From: JBNAGF01 sp049801055 | GTDB taxonomy: Bacteria; Pseudomonadota; Alphaproteobacteria; Rhodobacterales; Rhodobacteraceae | Direction: 5' to 3' | NCBI RefSeq assembly: GCF_049801055.1 | Contig: NZ_JBNAGF010000008.1 | Coordinates: 124,001 to 188,000, forward strand | Length of the DNA: 64,000 bases | Shown: piece after piece, positions 51,800 through 60,498 of the stretch | Position numbering within the stretch: position 1 is the first letter of the stretch | Layout: the number at the start of each line of letters is the position of its first letter | Position numbers and translations under genes: made by a program | Notes under the pieces: generated by a model | Told to the model about the DNA's origin: nothing | Seen by the model: only the letters and a program-made list of their open reading frames with translations | Databases searched by the model: none

Positions 51800-51963
51800 C
51801 CGTTGCTCCGCCTGCTTGCCAATACGGTTTAAGGCCCACGGAGTTAACAGCCCGTGAACAAGAGAGAATTCACCTCAATATTTTTGCATCGCAAACACGA
51901 GATTTCATTGAAATCTGTTATAATTCATGTGCTTAAGGATTTTCTGAGGGCAATGGCAATAGT

Positions 51964-51995
51964 GGGGCAATTGATAGTTTGTCTTCAATTGCCCC
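51964..51995 (-). other. 11-bp stem-loop downstream of tldD
   Basis: Arms GGGGCAATTGA (51964-51974) and TCAATTGCCCC (51985-51995) pair perfectly with a 10-base AT-rich loop. It lies 34 bases past the tldD stop. There is no run of T on either side, so it is at most a terminator-like or mRNA-stabilising hairpin. The surrounding 51800-52028 is AT-rich and otherwise empty; it must also hold the dprA promoter. Confidence 0.5.
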
Positions 51996-52028
51996 AAACA
52001 CATTTACCACTTTGCGGGAATCAAATCC

Positions 52029-53450
52029 TCAGGCCGAAGACCCGCCAACGGTGAGCCCGTCCATCAGCACGGTGGGTTGGCCGACCCCCACGGGCACCCA
52101 CTGACCGTCCTTACCGCAGTTTCCGAGACCGGGATCCAGTGCCATGTCATTGCCCAGCCCGCGGATCCGCGTTAGCGCCGAAGGACCGTCGCCAATCAAT
52201 GTCACGCCTTTGACAGGGGCGCCAACCTTTCCGTTTTCGACACGATAAGCCTCGGTGCAGGAGAAAACGAATTTGCCGTTGGTGATGTCGACTTGTCCGC
52301 CGCCGAAGCCAACCGCCCAGATCCCGTTCTTGATTTCAGAAACGAGATCATCAGGATTTGCGTCTCCACCCAACATGATTGTATTGGTCATGCGGGGCAT
52401 CGGTTTATGGGCATAACTCTGTCTGCGCCCGTTGCCTGTGGGTTCCATGCCCATAAGGCGCGCATTCTGTCGATCCTGCATGTAACCGGTGAGAAATCCG
52501 TCTTCGATCAGGACTGTGCGGCGTGATGGCGTCCCTTCGTCATCCACCGAGATTGATCCGCGGCGATCGGGGATCGTTCCGTCATCCACAACCGTAACGC
52601 CCCGGGCAGCCACCTGCTTGCCCATCAATCCAGCAAAGGCGGACGAACCCTTACGGTTAAAATCGCCTTCCAGCCCATGCCCGATGGCTTCATGCAACAG
52701 GATACCCGGCCATCCCGGGCCAAGAGCCACTTCCATTACACCGGCGGGCGCGGGAACGGCTTCGAGGTTGACCAAAGCGATCCGCAATGCCTCGCGTGCC
52801 TTTCCTTGCCAGTCAGCGGGGTCGATCAACCCGTCAAGGCCGACACGCCCGCCGCCGCCCGCTGTGCCGGTCTCACGTCGGCCGTTCTGTTCGACGATTA
52901 CGGAGACATTCACACGTGTCATCGGCCGAACGTCGCGGACCCGCACGCCGTCGGGTCGCAGGATTTCGACTTCTTGTAACGCAGCCGCCAACGTTGCCGT
53001 CACCTGCACCACTCTGCTATCCAACGCGCGGGCGAAGGCGTCGATTTCCCGCAGGGTGTCGACTTTGACAGGGAATGTCGCCGAGTCGATCGGATCGGAA
53101 TCACTGTATAGCCGCGCATTTGACGGCTTGGGCGGCTCGGCAAACGTGCCGCCGCCGTCGCCGACGGCCAGCCTTACTGTCTCGGAGGCGCGTCTGAGGG
53201 CGGGAATCGAAACATCCGTGGAATGTGCGTACCCCGCGACCTCACCGTTCACGGCCCGCAGCCCGAACCCCTCGGTCGCATCGTAACTCGCAGTCTTCAG
53301 ACGGCCATCATCATAAACCAGAGCTTCAGATTTACGGCGTTCCACAAAGAGTTCGCCATCCTCGGCCCCGGCGGTTGCTGTCTGCAAAACACCAAGGGCT
53401 TCGTCCATCGGAAGCGCTGTTTCGAACGGTTGAAACGGGTCTTGGGCCAT
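52029..53450 (-). CDS. tldD: metalloprotease TldD
   Basis: Metalloprotease of the TldD/PmbA (U62) family, which acts with TldE on small peptides such as microcins and antitoxins. It is 473 aa. The family's zinc-binding motif is present as HEAIGHGLEGD at about 256-266. The N-terminal domain contains ERRKSEALVYDDGRLKTASY, and the C-terminal part GGGQVDITNGKFVFSCTEAY has the conserved Cys. ATG 53450 was chosen: GAGGACCCAGACC precedes it and MAQDPFQPFETAL is a normal start. It lies divergent from ctaC, with a perfect FNR box in between. No pmbA (tldE) was seen in the window. Confidence 0.94.
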   Translation of the reverse strand: MAQDPFQPFETALPMDEALGVLQTATAGAEDGELFVERRKSEALVYDDGRLKTASYDATEGFGLRAVNGEVAGYAHSTDVSIPALRRASETVRLAVGDGGGTFAEPPKPSNARLYSDSDPIDSATFPVKVDTLREIDAFARALDSRVVQVTATLAAALQEVEILRPDGVRVRDVRPMTRVNVSVIVEQNGRRETGTAGGGGRVGLDGLIDPADWQGKAREALRIALVNLEAVPAPAGVMEVALGPGWPGILLHEAIGHGLEGDFNRKGSSAFAGLMGKQVAARGVTVVDDGTIPDRRGSISVDDEGTPSRRTVLIEDGFLTGYMQDRQNARLMGMEPTGNGRRQSYAHKPMPRMTNTIMLGGDANPDDLVSEIKNGIWAVGFGGGQVDITNGKFVFSCTEAYRVENGKVGAPVKGVTLIGDGPSALTRIRGLGNDMALDPGLGNCGKDGQWVPVGVGQPTVLMDGLTVGGSSA

Positions 53451-53468
53451 GGTCTGGGTCCTCGGTAA

Positions 53469-53482
53469 TTGATCTAGATCAA
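53469..53482. promoter_or_regulatory. perfect FNR/FnrL binding site
   Basis: TTGATCTAGATCAA is a perfect 14-base palindrome matching the FNR consensus TTGAT-N4-ATCAA. It lies between the divergent tldD (start 53450, 18 bases away) and ctaC (start 53627). For ctaC a plausible promoter is TTGCTT (53510-53515) with TATGAT (53532-53537) 16 bases on, placing the box upstream of the -35. For tldD the box would fall at or near the transcription start, a position expected to repress. FnrL is the oxygen-sensing FNR of Rhodobacteraceae. Confidence 0.75.
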
Positions 53483-53626
53483 GAAAAGCGTCCGTTTGAC
53501 GCAAGCATTTTGCTTTATCTGCTCCCCGGAATATGATTTCTAGCGACGCTAAAGACAACGGGACCACACCGATTTCCGACTCGGGCGGGGTCGCAGAGAC
53601 TAAAGATCAAACGATCAGGACACGAC

Positions 53627-54472
53627 ATGAAGAAAGCTTTGACGCTATCGGCGCTTTTCGCCACCCTTACGAGCCTGCCTGCAACTGCACAGGAAGGCCT
53701 TGAGATCATTGGCAAGCCCGTGGACGGCAAGCTTGGGTTTCAACCCGCAGTAACCGAACTCGCGCGTGATTTGCAGTCGCTGGATTACATGGTTCTGGTG
53801 ATCATCACGATCATCAGCCTGTTCGTGGCTGGGCTGATCGTCTGGGTGATCTTGCGCTATAACCGCAAGTCGAACCCGACGCCGGCGACCTTCACCCACA
53901 ATACACCGGTTGAAATCGTCTGGACGGTTGTTCCGATTCTCATCCTTGTGTTCATCGGCGCCTTCTCGCTACCGGTTCTGTTCAAGCAGCAGGAAATCCC
54001 CGAAGGCGACGTCACCATCAAGGTGACCGGCTACCAGTGGTATTGGGGTTATGACTACGTCGATGAGGGTTTTGGCTTTGAAAGCTTCATGCTCGACCGC
54101 GAATCTCTCGAAGAGCATGGCTATGGTCAGGACGAGTATCTGCTGGCGACCGACACAGCCGTTGTTGTCCCGTCGGGCAAGACGATCGTTATGCAGGTGA
54201 CCGGGGCAGATGTGATCCACTCCTGGACCATCCCCGCCTTTGCCGTGAAACAGGATGCCGTTCCCGGCCGTCTGGCAGAACTCTGGTTCGAAGTGGACGA
54301 AGGGCAGGAGGGGATCTATTTCGGTCAGTGTTCCGAGCTTTGCGGCAAGGACCACGCCTACATGCCGATCACCGTCAAGGTTGTCACCGAGGCCGAGTAT
54401 CAGGAATGGCTGAACACCGCGAAAGAAGAATTCGCAGGTGTCCCACAGGCCATTCAGGTCGCCTCGAACTAA
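53627..54472 (+). CDS. ctaC: cytochrome c oxidase subunit II
   Basis: CuA-carrying subunit of the aa3-type terminal oxidase, taking electrons from cytochrome c. It is 281 aa. A signal peptide (1-21) is followed by two membrane helices (about 53-76 and 96-118). The periplasmic cupredoxin domain has all CuA ligands: H198, C235, E237, C239, H243 and M246. The aromatic patch VTGYQWYWGYDY at 133-144 receives electrons. The ATG at 53627 has GATCAGGACACGAC upstream. It begins the ctaC-ctaB-ctaG-ctaE block; subunit I (ctaD) is not in the window. Confidence 0.97.
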   Translation: MKKALTLSALFATLTSLPATAQEGLEIIGKPVDGKLGFQPAVTELARDLQSLDYMVLVIITIISLFVAGLIVWVILRYNRKSNPTPATFTHNTPVEIVWTVVPILILVFIGAFSLPVLFKQQEIPEGDVTIKVTGYQWYWGYDYVDEGFGFESFMLDRESLEEHGYGQDEYLLATDTAVVVPSGKTIVMQVTGADVIHSWTIPAFAVKQDAVPGRLAELWFEVDEGQEGIYFGQCSELCGKDHAYMPITVKVVTEAEYQEWLNTAKEEFAGVPQAIQVASN

Positions 54473-54555
54473 TCTGAAGGAGGGGGTAGCCCTCCGATTG
54501 ACCGATTTGTTGGCTGCGCGGGTTTCGCGCAGCTTTCGCCACCAAGGGACCGCAG

Positions 54556-55512
54556 ATGAGCGACGCAAGCATCAACGCAAGCACAGCCCGCGCCGAAGGC
54601 CACGAGAACGAGGCCGGCTTTGGCGATTACTTCGCTTTGCTGAAGCCACGAGTCATGTCGCTGGTGGTGTTCACGGCTTTTGTCGGACTGATGGCCGCGC
54701 CCGCGTCGGTGCATCCTGTCGTCGGCTTTTGTGCGATTCTGTTCATCGCTATCGGAGGCGGCGCATCGGGCGCTCTGAACATGTGGTGGGATGCGGATAT
54801 CGACCGTATCATGAAGCGCACAAAACGCCGCCCCATTCCGTCCGGTAAGGTTGAAGAGGGCGAAGCTCTGGCGCTGGGGCTGGCCCTGTCTGGTATGTCG
54901 GTTATCATGCTCGCACTGGCCACGAACATCTTTGCCGGCGCTTTCCTTGCATTCACCATCTTCTTCTACGTGGTTGTCTATTCCATGTGGCTGAAACGCT
55001 CGACGCCACAGAATATTGTCATCGGTGGCGCAGCGGGTGCCTTTCCGCCGGTGATCGGTTGGATTGCTGCGACTGGCTCCATGGCGATCGAACCCTGGCT
55101 CATGTTTGCGCTGGTCTTCATGTGGACCCCGCCGCATTTCTGGGCGCTCGCGTTGTTCATGCGCTCGGACTACGACGACGCAGGCGTTCCAATGCTGACA
55201 GTGACCCACGGCCGCCCGGCGACCCGCCGTCACATCTTGGTCTATACGGCTTTGCTGGCGTTGTTTGCGCTTGGCGCGGCTTTCTCCGGCATCGGTGGGC
55301 CGATCTATCTGACTGTTGCCGTGGTGATGAACGCACTGTTCCTGCGTGGTGCATTCCGCATCTGGCGCCGTGACGAAGACGCCTCTGAGGCAGATAATTT
55401 CAAGGTGGAGCGTAGCTTCTTCAAGCTTTCGCTGCTCTACCTGTTCCTGCATTTCGGCGCGATCCTCGCCGAAGCCCTGCTCAAGCCCTATGGGCTGGGA
55501 GGCTGGGCATGA
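54556..55512 (+). CDS. ctaB: protoheme IX farnesyltransferase
   Basis: Polytopic membrane enzyme of the UbiA prenyltransferase superfamily, which makes heme O from heme B and farnesyl diphosphate, the first step to heme A. It is 318 aa with about nine transmembrane segments. The two Asp-rich motifs are NMWWDADIDRIMKRTKRRP (about 75-93) and the later YDDAGVPML region (about 212). The ATG at 54556 follows AAGGGACCGCAG. Its stop overlaps the next small gene by 4 bases. It is the second gene of the oxidase operon. Confidence 0.96.
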   Translation: MSDASINASTARAEGHENEAGFGDYFALLKPRVMSLVVFTAFVGLMAAPASVHPVVGFCAILFIAIGGGASGALNMWWDADIDRIMKRTKRRPIPSGKVEEGEALALGLALSGMSVIMLALATNIFAGAFLAFTIFFYVVVYSMWLKRSTPQNIVIGGAAGAFPPVIGWIAATGSMAIEPWLMFALVFMWTPPHFWALALFMRSDYDDAGVPMLTVTHGRPATRRHILVYTALLALFALGAAFSGIGGPIYLTVAVVMNALFLRGAFRIWRRDEDASEADNFKVERSFFKLSLLYLFLHFGAILAEALLKPYGLGGWA

Positions 55513-55670
55513 CCATCCGCGCGACACATGATCTGCACAAACGCCGGTTCGGGCGCAATCTCGGCGTGGCGCTGACACTGGTCGGCTTCATCGTGATTGT
55601 CTTTGGCCTTACCGTGGTCAAAGTGACCCGTGGCGATTTCGAACCCCCGCGCGCAGAGGTGCAGAACTGA
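55509..55670 (+). CDS. small membrane protein of the oxidase operon
   Basis: A 53-aa protein, too short for many gene callers. It has a basic N-terminus (HDLHKRRFGRNLG), one transmembrane helix at about 18-38 (LGVALTLVGFIVIVFGLTVV) and a short exported tail (TRGDFEPPRAEVQN). Its start overlaps the ctaB stop (ATGA) and its stop overlaps the ctaG start (TGATG), a sign of a real, coupled gene. Small proteins at this place, between ctaB and ctaG, occur in Paracoccus and relatives and are usually called cytochrome oxidase assembly or CoxF-like proteins; the exact function is unknown. Confidence 0.8.
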   Translation: MTIRATHDLHKRRFGRNLGVALTLVGFIVIVFGLTVVKVTRGDFEPPRAEVQN

Positions 55671-56245
55671 TGGCGTTGAAGGGACCTCAGAAAACGGTTG
55701 CCCAGCTGGTGGCGCTGGTTCTGGTAATGGGCGGGTTGGCTTGGGCCTCGGTTCCGTTCTACGACTGGTTTTGTCGGGTCACCGGCTACGGCGGGGCCAC
55801 CGGAGTCGCCGAGGCCGCTTCGGATGAGATCCTGAACCAGACCATCAAAGTCCGCTTCGACGCCTCCAAGGACCGCAATATGCCTTGGGAGTTCACACCG
55901 GTTCAGCGTCAGATGGAACTCCGTATCGGTGAGACGGGGCTTGCTTTCTACGAGGCTTACAACCCGACCGACCGCCCCGTGGCGGGATCCGCGAGCTATA
56001 ATGTGGCGCCGTATTCGGCCGGAGCATTCTTTGAGAAAATTGCATGTTTCTGCTTTGAAGAGCAGGTCCTGCAACCGGGGGAGCGGGTTCAAATGCCCGT
56101 GACCTTCTTTGTCGACCCGGAAATCGTGAACGATCGGGACGGCCAATACGTGCACACGATCACGTTGTCATACACATTCTACGAAATCGACCTGCCCGAA
56201 GGCTATGCGGCCCTCGAAACGCAGACCGACACAAACACGAACTAA
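55670..56245 (+). CDS. ctaG: cytochrome c oxidase assembly protein CtaG/Cox11
   Basis: Membrane-anchored copper chaperone that delivers CuB to subunit I. It is 191 aa. One N-terminal transmembrane helix (about 12-32) holds it in the membrane. The periplasmic Ig-like domain contains PFYDWFCRVTGYGG (C35-region cysteine) and the copper-binding IACFCFEEQ with C-x-C at about 125-127. The start ATG 55670 shares bases with the preceding stop codon. Length and motifs fit Cox11/CtaG closely. Confidence 0.95.
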   Translation: MALKGPQKTVAQLVALVLVMGGLAWASVPFYDWFCRVTGYGGATGVAEAASDEILNQTIKVRFDASKDRNMPWEFTPVQRQMELRIGETGLAFYEAYNPTDRPVAGSASYNVAPYSAGAFFEKIACFCFEEQVLQPGERVQMPVTFFVDPEIVNDRDGQYVHTITLSYTFYEIDLPEGYAALETQTDTNTN

Positions 56246-56268
56246 AAGCCGTTAGGTGAGGGACACTC

Positions 56269-57084
56269 ATGGCACATGCTAAGAACCACGATTATCATAT
56301 TCTAAACCCCTCGATCTGGCCCCTTCTGGGCGCGATCGGAGGGTTTGTCATGCTGTTTGGCGCCGTGCTCTGGATGCACGGTATAACATCGTGGTTGTTC
56401 TGGATGGGCCTCGTGGGCGTTCTCTATACGATGTTCGGTTGGTGGTCCGAAGTGGTGTTGGAAAGCCGTGTTGGCGACCACACACCGGTTGTCCGAATCG
56501 GACTGCGTTACGGGTTCATCCTGTTCATCATGTCCGAGGTGATGTTCTTCTTCGCCTGGTTCTGGTCCTTCTTCAAACACGCGATGTATCCGATGCAGGA
56601 GTACATCGGCACCGAGTATATCCAACCCGATATTCACACCGTCGATCCCTTCCACCTGCCGCTGATCAACACCGTTGTTCTGCTGCTGTCCGGCTGCGCA
56701 GTAACTTGGGCGCACCATGCTCTGGTTCATGAAAATGACCGCAAGGCGTTGATTCAGGGTCTGTCCATCGGGATCATTCTCGGTGTCGCGTTTACGTTTC
56801 TGCAGGCCTATGAATACGTGGCGCTTCTGACCCACGATGGCTGGGAATTTGGCAATGACGTGTTCTATTCGAACTTCTTCATGGCAACCGGCTTCCATGG
56901 TTTCCACGTGATCATCGGCACGATCTTCCTGTTCGTCTGCCTGTTGCGTGCGCTTAAGGGTGACTTCACCCCTGAGAAGCATGTCGGTTTCGAAGCTGCA
57001 GCTTGGTACTGGCACTTTGTTGACGTTGTCTGGCTGTTCCTGTTCTTTGCTGTCTACATCTGGGGCCAATCGGTCCTGCACTAA
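56269..57084 (+). CDS. ctaE: cytochrome c oxidase subunit III
   Basis: The third core subunit of the aa3 oxidase, stabilising subunit I and possibly guiding oxygen. It is 271 aa with seven transmembrane helices. Landmarks include MAHAKNHDYHILNPSIWP at the N-terminus, the RYGFILFIMSEVMFFFAWFW stretch in helix III with the conserved Glu, and the GFHGFHVIIGTIFL and WHFVDVVWLFLF helices towards the end. The ATG at 56269 has GGTGAGGGACACTC upstream. A strong terminator is placed 37 bases past the stop. Confidence 0.97.
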   Translation: MAHAKNHDYHILNPSIWPLLGAIGGFVMLFGAVLWMHGITSWLFWMGLVGVLYTMFGWWSEVVLESRVGDHTPVVRIGLRYGFILFIMSEVMFFFAWFWSFFKHAMYPMQEYIGTEYIQPDIHTVDPFHLPLINTVVLLLSGCAVTWAHHALVHENDRKALIQGLSIGIILGVAFTFLQAYEYVALLTHDGWEFGNDVFYSNFFMATGFHGFHVIIGTIFLFVCLLRALKGDFTPEKHVGFEAAAWYWHFVDVVWLFLFFAVYIWGQSVLH

Positions 57085-57120
57085 GACGGTTGCAAAACCG
57101 GACATTCGAGTTCAAAACCC

Positions 57121-57154
57121 ACAGCGCGCGAGGCAGTCTCGCGCGCTGTTTTTT
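57121..57154 (+). terminator. rho-independent terminator after ctaE
   Basis: Arms 57121-57132 (ACAGCGCGCGAG) and 57138-57149 are perfectly complementary over 12 bp, with a 5-base loop and a T-run to 57154. It lies 37 bases after the ctaE stop and only 20 before the SURF1 start, so SURF1 and thrC need read-through or another promoter. Confidence 0.85.
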
Positions 57155-57173
57155 GTCCAGACCGGACCTTTTG

Positions 57174-57845
57174 ATGCGTCGTATCCTGTTCTTTCTGATT
57201 TTCGGCCTTTCAGGTCTTTCGGTGCTGTTGAGCCTCGGCTTCTGGCAAGTGCGCCGTCTGGAATGGAAGAACCAGATTTTGGCCGAGATCGAGGCGCGGA
57301 TCTCGCAGCCGCCCGTGTCTTTGCCTGCCTCGCCGGATCCGAACACAGACCGGTTTCTTCCGGTTGCGGTGCACGGTCAGATGCAGCCCGAAGAAATCCA
57401 CGTTCTGGTGTCGGTCAAAAAAGTCGGTCCGGGTTACAGGGTCATATCTCCTTTCATCGGTGACGATGGACGTCGGATCCTTGTTGATCGAGGATTTGTT
57501 TCGACAGACGGCAAGCAGGCTGAACGGGTAAGCGGTTCGATGGAGGTCACTGGCAACTTGCACTGGCCGCAGGAAATCGACAGCTTCACCCCTGATCCGG
57601 ATCTCGAAGGAAACATCTGGTTCGCCCGTGAAGTGACCATGATGGCCAAAGCTCTAGATACCGAACCCGTACTTGTGATCGCCAAGTCGGAAACAGACCC
57701 GACCGTGACGCCGTTGCCTGTGGACACAAGCGTCATTCCGAATGATCACTGGCAATATGCCGTGACGTGGTTCGGCCTCGCCCTTGTCTGGGCGGCCATG
57801 ACCCTCTATTTCCTGTGGCGCCCCGGCGTCCGACCCAAGAGCTGA
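57174..57845 (+). CDS. SURF1 family cytochrome oxidase biogenesis protein
   Basis: A 223-aa membrane protein of the SURF1 family, which helps insert heme A into subunit I. It has an N-terminal helix (about 3-21, ILFFLIFGLSGLSVLLSLG) with the following FWQVRRLEWK motif, a periplasmic domain, and a C-terminal helix (about 195-215, YAVTWFGLALVWAAMTLYFL). The late NDHWQYAVTWFG is the family signature. The ATG at 57174 was preferred to an upstream in-frame one (57090), because the longer form would put charged residues before the first helix. shy1 or surf1 are used as names. It is 5 bases ahead of thrC. Confidence 0.9.
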   Translation: MRRILFFLIFGLSGLSVLLSLGFWQVRRLEWKNQILAEIEARISQPPVSLPASPDPNTDRFLPVAVHGQMQPEEIHVLVSVKKVGPGYRVISPFIGDDGRRILVDRGFVSTDGKQAERVSGSMEVTGNLHWPQEIDSFTPDPDLEGNIWFAREVTMMAKALDTEPVLVIAKSETDPTVTPLPVDTSVIPNDHWQYAVTWFGLALVWAAMTLYFLWRPGVRPKS

Positions 57846-57850
57846 GACCG

Positions 57851-59239
57851 ATGAAATACATATCGACCCGCGGGCAGGCGCCCGAGCTGACTTTTGAAGA
57901 AGCAATGCTGACCGGTCTGGCCCGGGATGGCGGGCTGTATGTTCCCTCGGATATTCCGCAAATGAGCAGCGAAGAGATCGCGGCTCTGTCCGGCTTGCCT
58001 TACGAAGAGGTCGCCTTCCGAGTTATGTGGCCATTCGTCAGCGACTCCTTTTCCGAGACCGAGTTTCGCGGAGCCATCGACAGGGCCTATGCCGGTTTCG
58101 GCCACATCGCGCGCGCGCCCCTCAAGCAGCTTGCAGCCAACCATTTTCTGCTGGAACTGTTCCACGGTCCTACGCTGGCCTTCAAAGACTTTGCCATGCA
58201 ACTGATCGGCCAGCTGTTTCAGGTTGCTCTGGAGCGGCGCGGCGAGACCGTGACCATTGTTGGTGCCACGTCCGGTGATACCGGCTCGGCTGCCATCGAA
58301 GCGTTTCAGGGGCTTGCGGCCGTCAACGTCTTCATCCTGTATCCGCACGGCCGGGTCTCCGAGGTGCAGCGTCGCCAGATGACCACACCGGATGCCGCCA
58401 ACGTTCACGCGCTGGCTCTGGACGGCGACTTCGATGACTGCCAGGCCCGGCTGAAGGACATGTTCAACGATTTCGAATTCCGGGACGGTGTGCGTCTGGC
58501 CGGGGTTAATTCGATCAATTTCGCACGTGTTCTGGCTCAGGTTGTCTACTACTTTTCGGCGGCGGTGTCGCTGGGCGCTCCGGACCGCAAAGTATCGTTC
58601 ACGGTGCCCACGGGCAATTTCGGTGACATCTTTGCGGGTTTCATTGCCAAGCAGATGGGCCTGCCGATCGAGAAGCTCGTTGTGGCCACCAACCAGAACG
58701 ACATTCTGCACAGATGTCTCAACGGTCAGGGCTATCACAAGGGTGAGACCATCCCTTCGATCAGCCCGTCCATGGATATCCAGGTCAGTTCGAATTTCGA
58801 ACGGGCGCTTTTCTATGCCTACGGTCAGGATGGCAATGCCGTGGGTCAGCTAATGGATGAGCTCAAGTCGGGTGGTTTCGAAGTCAGCCAAGGCGCGATG
58901 CAAGCCCTGCACGAAGTCTATGAATCGGGTCGGGCATCCGAGGCGGAGACATTGGCGACGATAAAATCGACACTTCTATCGAGCGCCGAACTTGTGTGTC
59001 CCCATACTGCGGTCGGCATCAAAGTTGCCGACGAGGTCCGCTCGGCCGATACCCCCATGGTCACTTTGTCAACAGCCCATCCCGCCAAGTTTCCTGCCGC
59101 AGTCGAAGAAGCAAGCGGTATGCATCCTCCTCTTCCACAGCGCATGTCGGATCTGTATGACAGGCCGGAACGGGTGACCCGCATCGCAAATGATCTGAGC
59201 ACTCTCGAAGATCACATCAGAAAGCACATCGCCAATTGA
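57851..59239 (+). CDS. thrC: threonine synthase
   Basis: PLP-dependent enzyme making threonine from O-phosphohomoserine. It is 462 aa, the long bacterial type. It starts MKYISTRGQAPELTFEEAML. The PLP lysine is K112 in TLAFKDFAMQL, and the phosphate loop is GATSGDTGSAAIEAF. SFTVPTGNFGDIFAGFIAK comes later. The start ATG 57851 follows SURF1 by 5 bases. The final 4 bases overlap the TTG start of the M16 peptidase gene. SURF1-thrC-M16 is a conserved order in Rhodobacteraceae. Confidence 0.96.
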   Translation: MKYISTRGQAPELTFEEAMLTGLARDGGLYVPSDIPQMSSEEIAALSGLPYEEVAFRVMWPFVSDSFSETEFRGAIDRAYAGFGHIARAPLKQLAANHFLLELFHGPTLAFKDFAMQLIGQLFQVALERRGETVTIVGATSGDTGSAAIEAFQGLAAVNVFILYPHGRVSEVQRRQMTTPDAANVHALALDGDFDDCQARLKDMFNDFEFRDGVRLAGVNSINFARVLAQVVYYFSAAVSLGAPDRKVSFTVPTGNFGDIFAGFIAKQMGLPIEKLVVATNQNDILHRCLNGQGYHKGETIPSISPSMDIQVSSNFERALFYAYGQDGNAVGQLMDELKSGGFEVSQGAMQALHEVYESGRASEAETLATIKSTLLSSAELVCPHTAVGIKVADEVRSADTPMVTLSTAHPAKFPAAVEEASGMHPPLPQRMSDLYDRPERVTRIANDLSTLEDHIRKHIAN

Positions 59240-60498
59240 CAGTTCAACAGAACCAGCTCTCCAACGGTTTTCGCATCGTTAGTGAACAGATGCCCGGCCT
59301 GCAATCCGCAGCCATCGGCATCTGGGTCACAGCAGGTGGACGCCACGAGCGGATCGAGCAGAATGGTATAGCTCATTTTCTCGAACACATGGCCTTTAAG
59401 GGCACCGAGCGCCGCTCGGCGCTGGAAATCGCAGAAACAATCGAAGACGTGGGTGGGTATATCAACGCCTACACGTCGCGAGAGGTAACAGCCTATTACG
59501 CGCGCGTCCTGAAAGACGACGTCGCGTTGGCGCTTGATGTCATCGGTGACATCGTTCTTAACCCGGTGTTTGATCCACGGGAAATCGAAGTCGAGCGCGG
59601 GGTCATCCTGCAAGAGATCGGTCAGGCGCACGATACGCCAGATGATGTGATCTTTGACTGGCTTCAGGAAGAAAGCTATCGCGACCAGCCCTTGGGTCGG
59701 ACCATTCTGGGCCCGTCTGAGCGGGTCAGCAACTTCTCGCGCGAAGACCTGTCAAAATTCGTGGCTGAACACTATGGCCCCGAACAGATGATCCTGTCGG
59801 CTGCCGGAGCAGTTGACCACGATCTTTTGGTGAAAACGGCCGAAGAAATGTTCGGCCATCTTGAGCCTCGCTCGAGCAGGCTCGTGCAGCCAGGGCGTTT
59901 CACCGGCGGCGAAGCGCGGCGCGAAAAGGGGCTGGAACAAGCCCATTTTGCCCTTGCTTTTGAAAGCCCGGGCTATCGCGATGACGAGATCTACACTGCG
60001 CAGATCTATTCAAGCGCCTTGGGCGGTGGCATGTCTTCACGCCTGTTTCAGGAAGTGCGCGAAAAGCGGGGGCTCTGCTACACGATCTTTGCGCAAACGG
60101 GCGCTTATGCCGATACCGGGACGACGACGATCTATGCCGGCACCTCAGGCGAGCAACTGACGGAACTGGTTGGCATCACTATTGACGAGATGAAGCGCGC
60201 CGCCGACGACATGACCAGAGAGGAAGTGGCCCGGGCTCGCGCACAGATGAAGGCAGGAATGCTGATGGGGCTGGAAAGCCCGTCGAACCGGGCCGAACGG
60301 CTGGCGCGTCTGGTGCAGATCTGGGATCGTGTGCCGTCACTGGATGATACGGTTTCGCGGATCGACGCGGTCACAACAGAGAATGTGCGCAGTTTTGCCG
60401 AGCGCCTGGCATTGCAGTCGCCTGCTGCGCTGGCATTGTATGGTCCGGTAGCCGATGCGCCAACTCTGGCGAATTTGCAGGAGAGGCGCGCGGCTTGA
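59236..60498 (+). CDS. M16 family zinc metallopeptidase
   Basis: Soluble peptidase of the M16B family (insulinase/mitochondrial processing peptidase-like). It is 420 aa. The inverted zinc motif HFLEH lies at 47-51 with the third ligand in the family's EVERGVILQEI segment (about 115-125). The C-terminal half is the non-catalytic repeat. The protein shows no signal peptide. It starts with TTG at 59236 inside the end of thrC, so translation is probably coupled. The substrate is unknown. It overlaps the following GNAT gene start. Confidence 0.92.
   Translation: MTVQQNQLSNGFRIVSEQMPGLQSAAIGIWVTAGGRHERIEQNGIAHFLEHMAFKGTERRSALEIAETIEDVGGYINAYTSREVTAYYARVLKDDVALALDVIGDIVLNPVFDPREIEVERGVILQEIGQAHDTPDDVIFDWLQEESYRDQPLGRTILGPSERVSNFSREDLSKFVAEHYGPEQMILSAAGAVDHDLLVKTAEEMFGHLEPRSSRLVQPGRFTGGEARREKGLEQAHFALAFESPGYRDDEIYTAQIYSSALGGGMSSRLFQEVREKRGLCYTIFAQTGAYADTGTTTIYAGTSGEQLTELVGITIDEMKRAADDMTREEVARARAQMKAGMLMGLESPSNRAERLARLVQIWDRVPSLDDTVSRIDAVTTENVRSFAERLALQSPAALALYGPVADAPTLANLQERRAA

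Noticed and set aside
51854..52054. 66-codon plus-strand frame in the AT-rich gap between dprA and tldD
   Set aside because: GTG start without ribosome-binding site, no known domain, and it runs into the 3' end of tldD.
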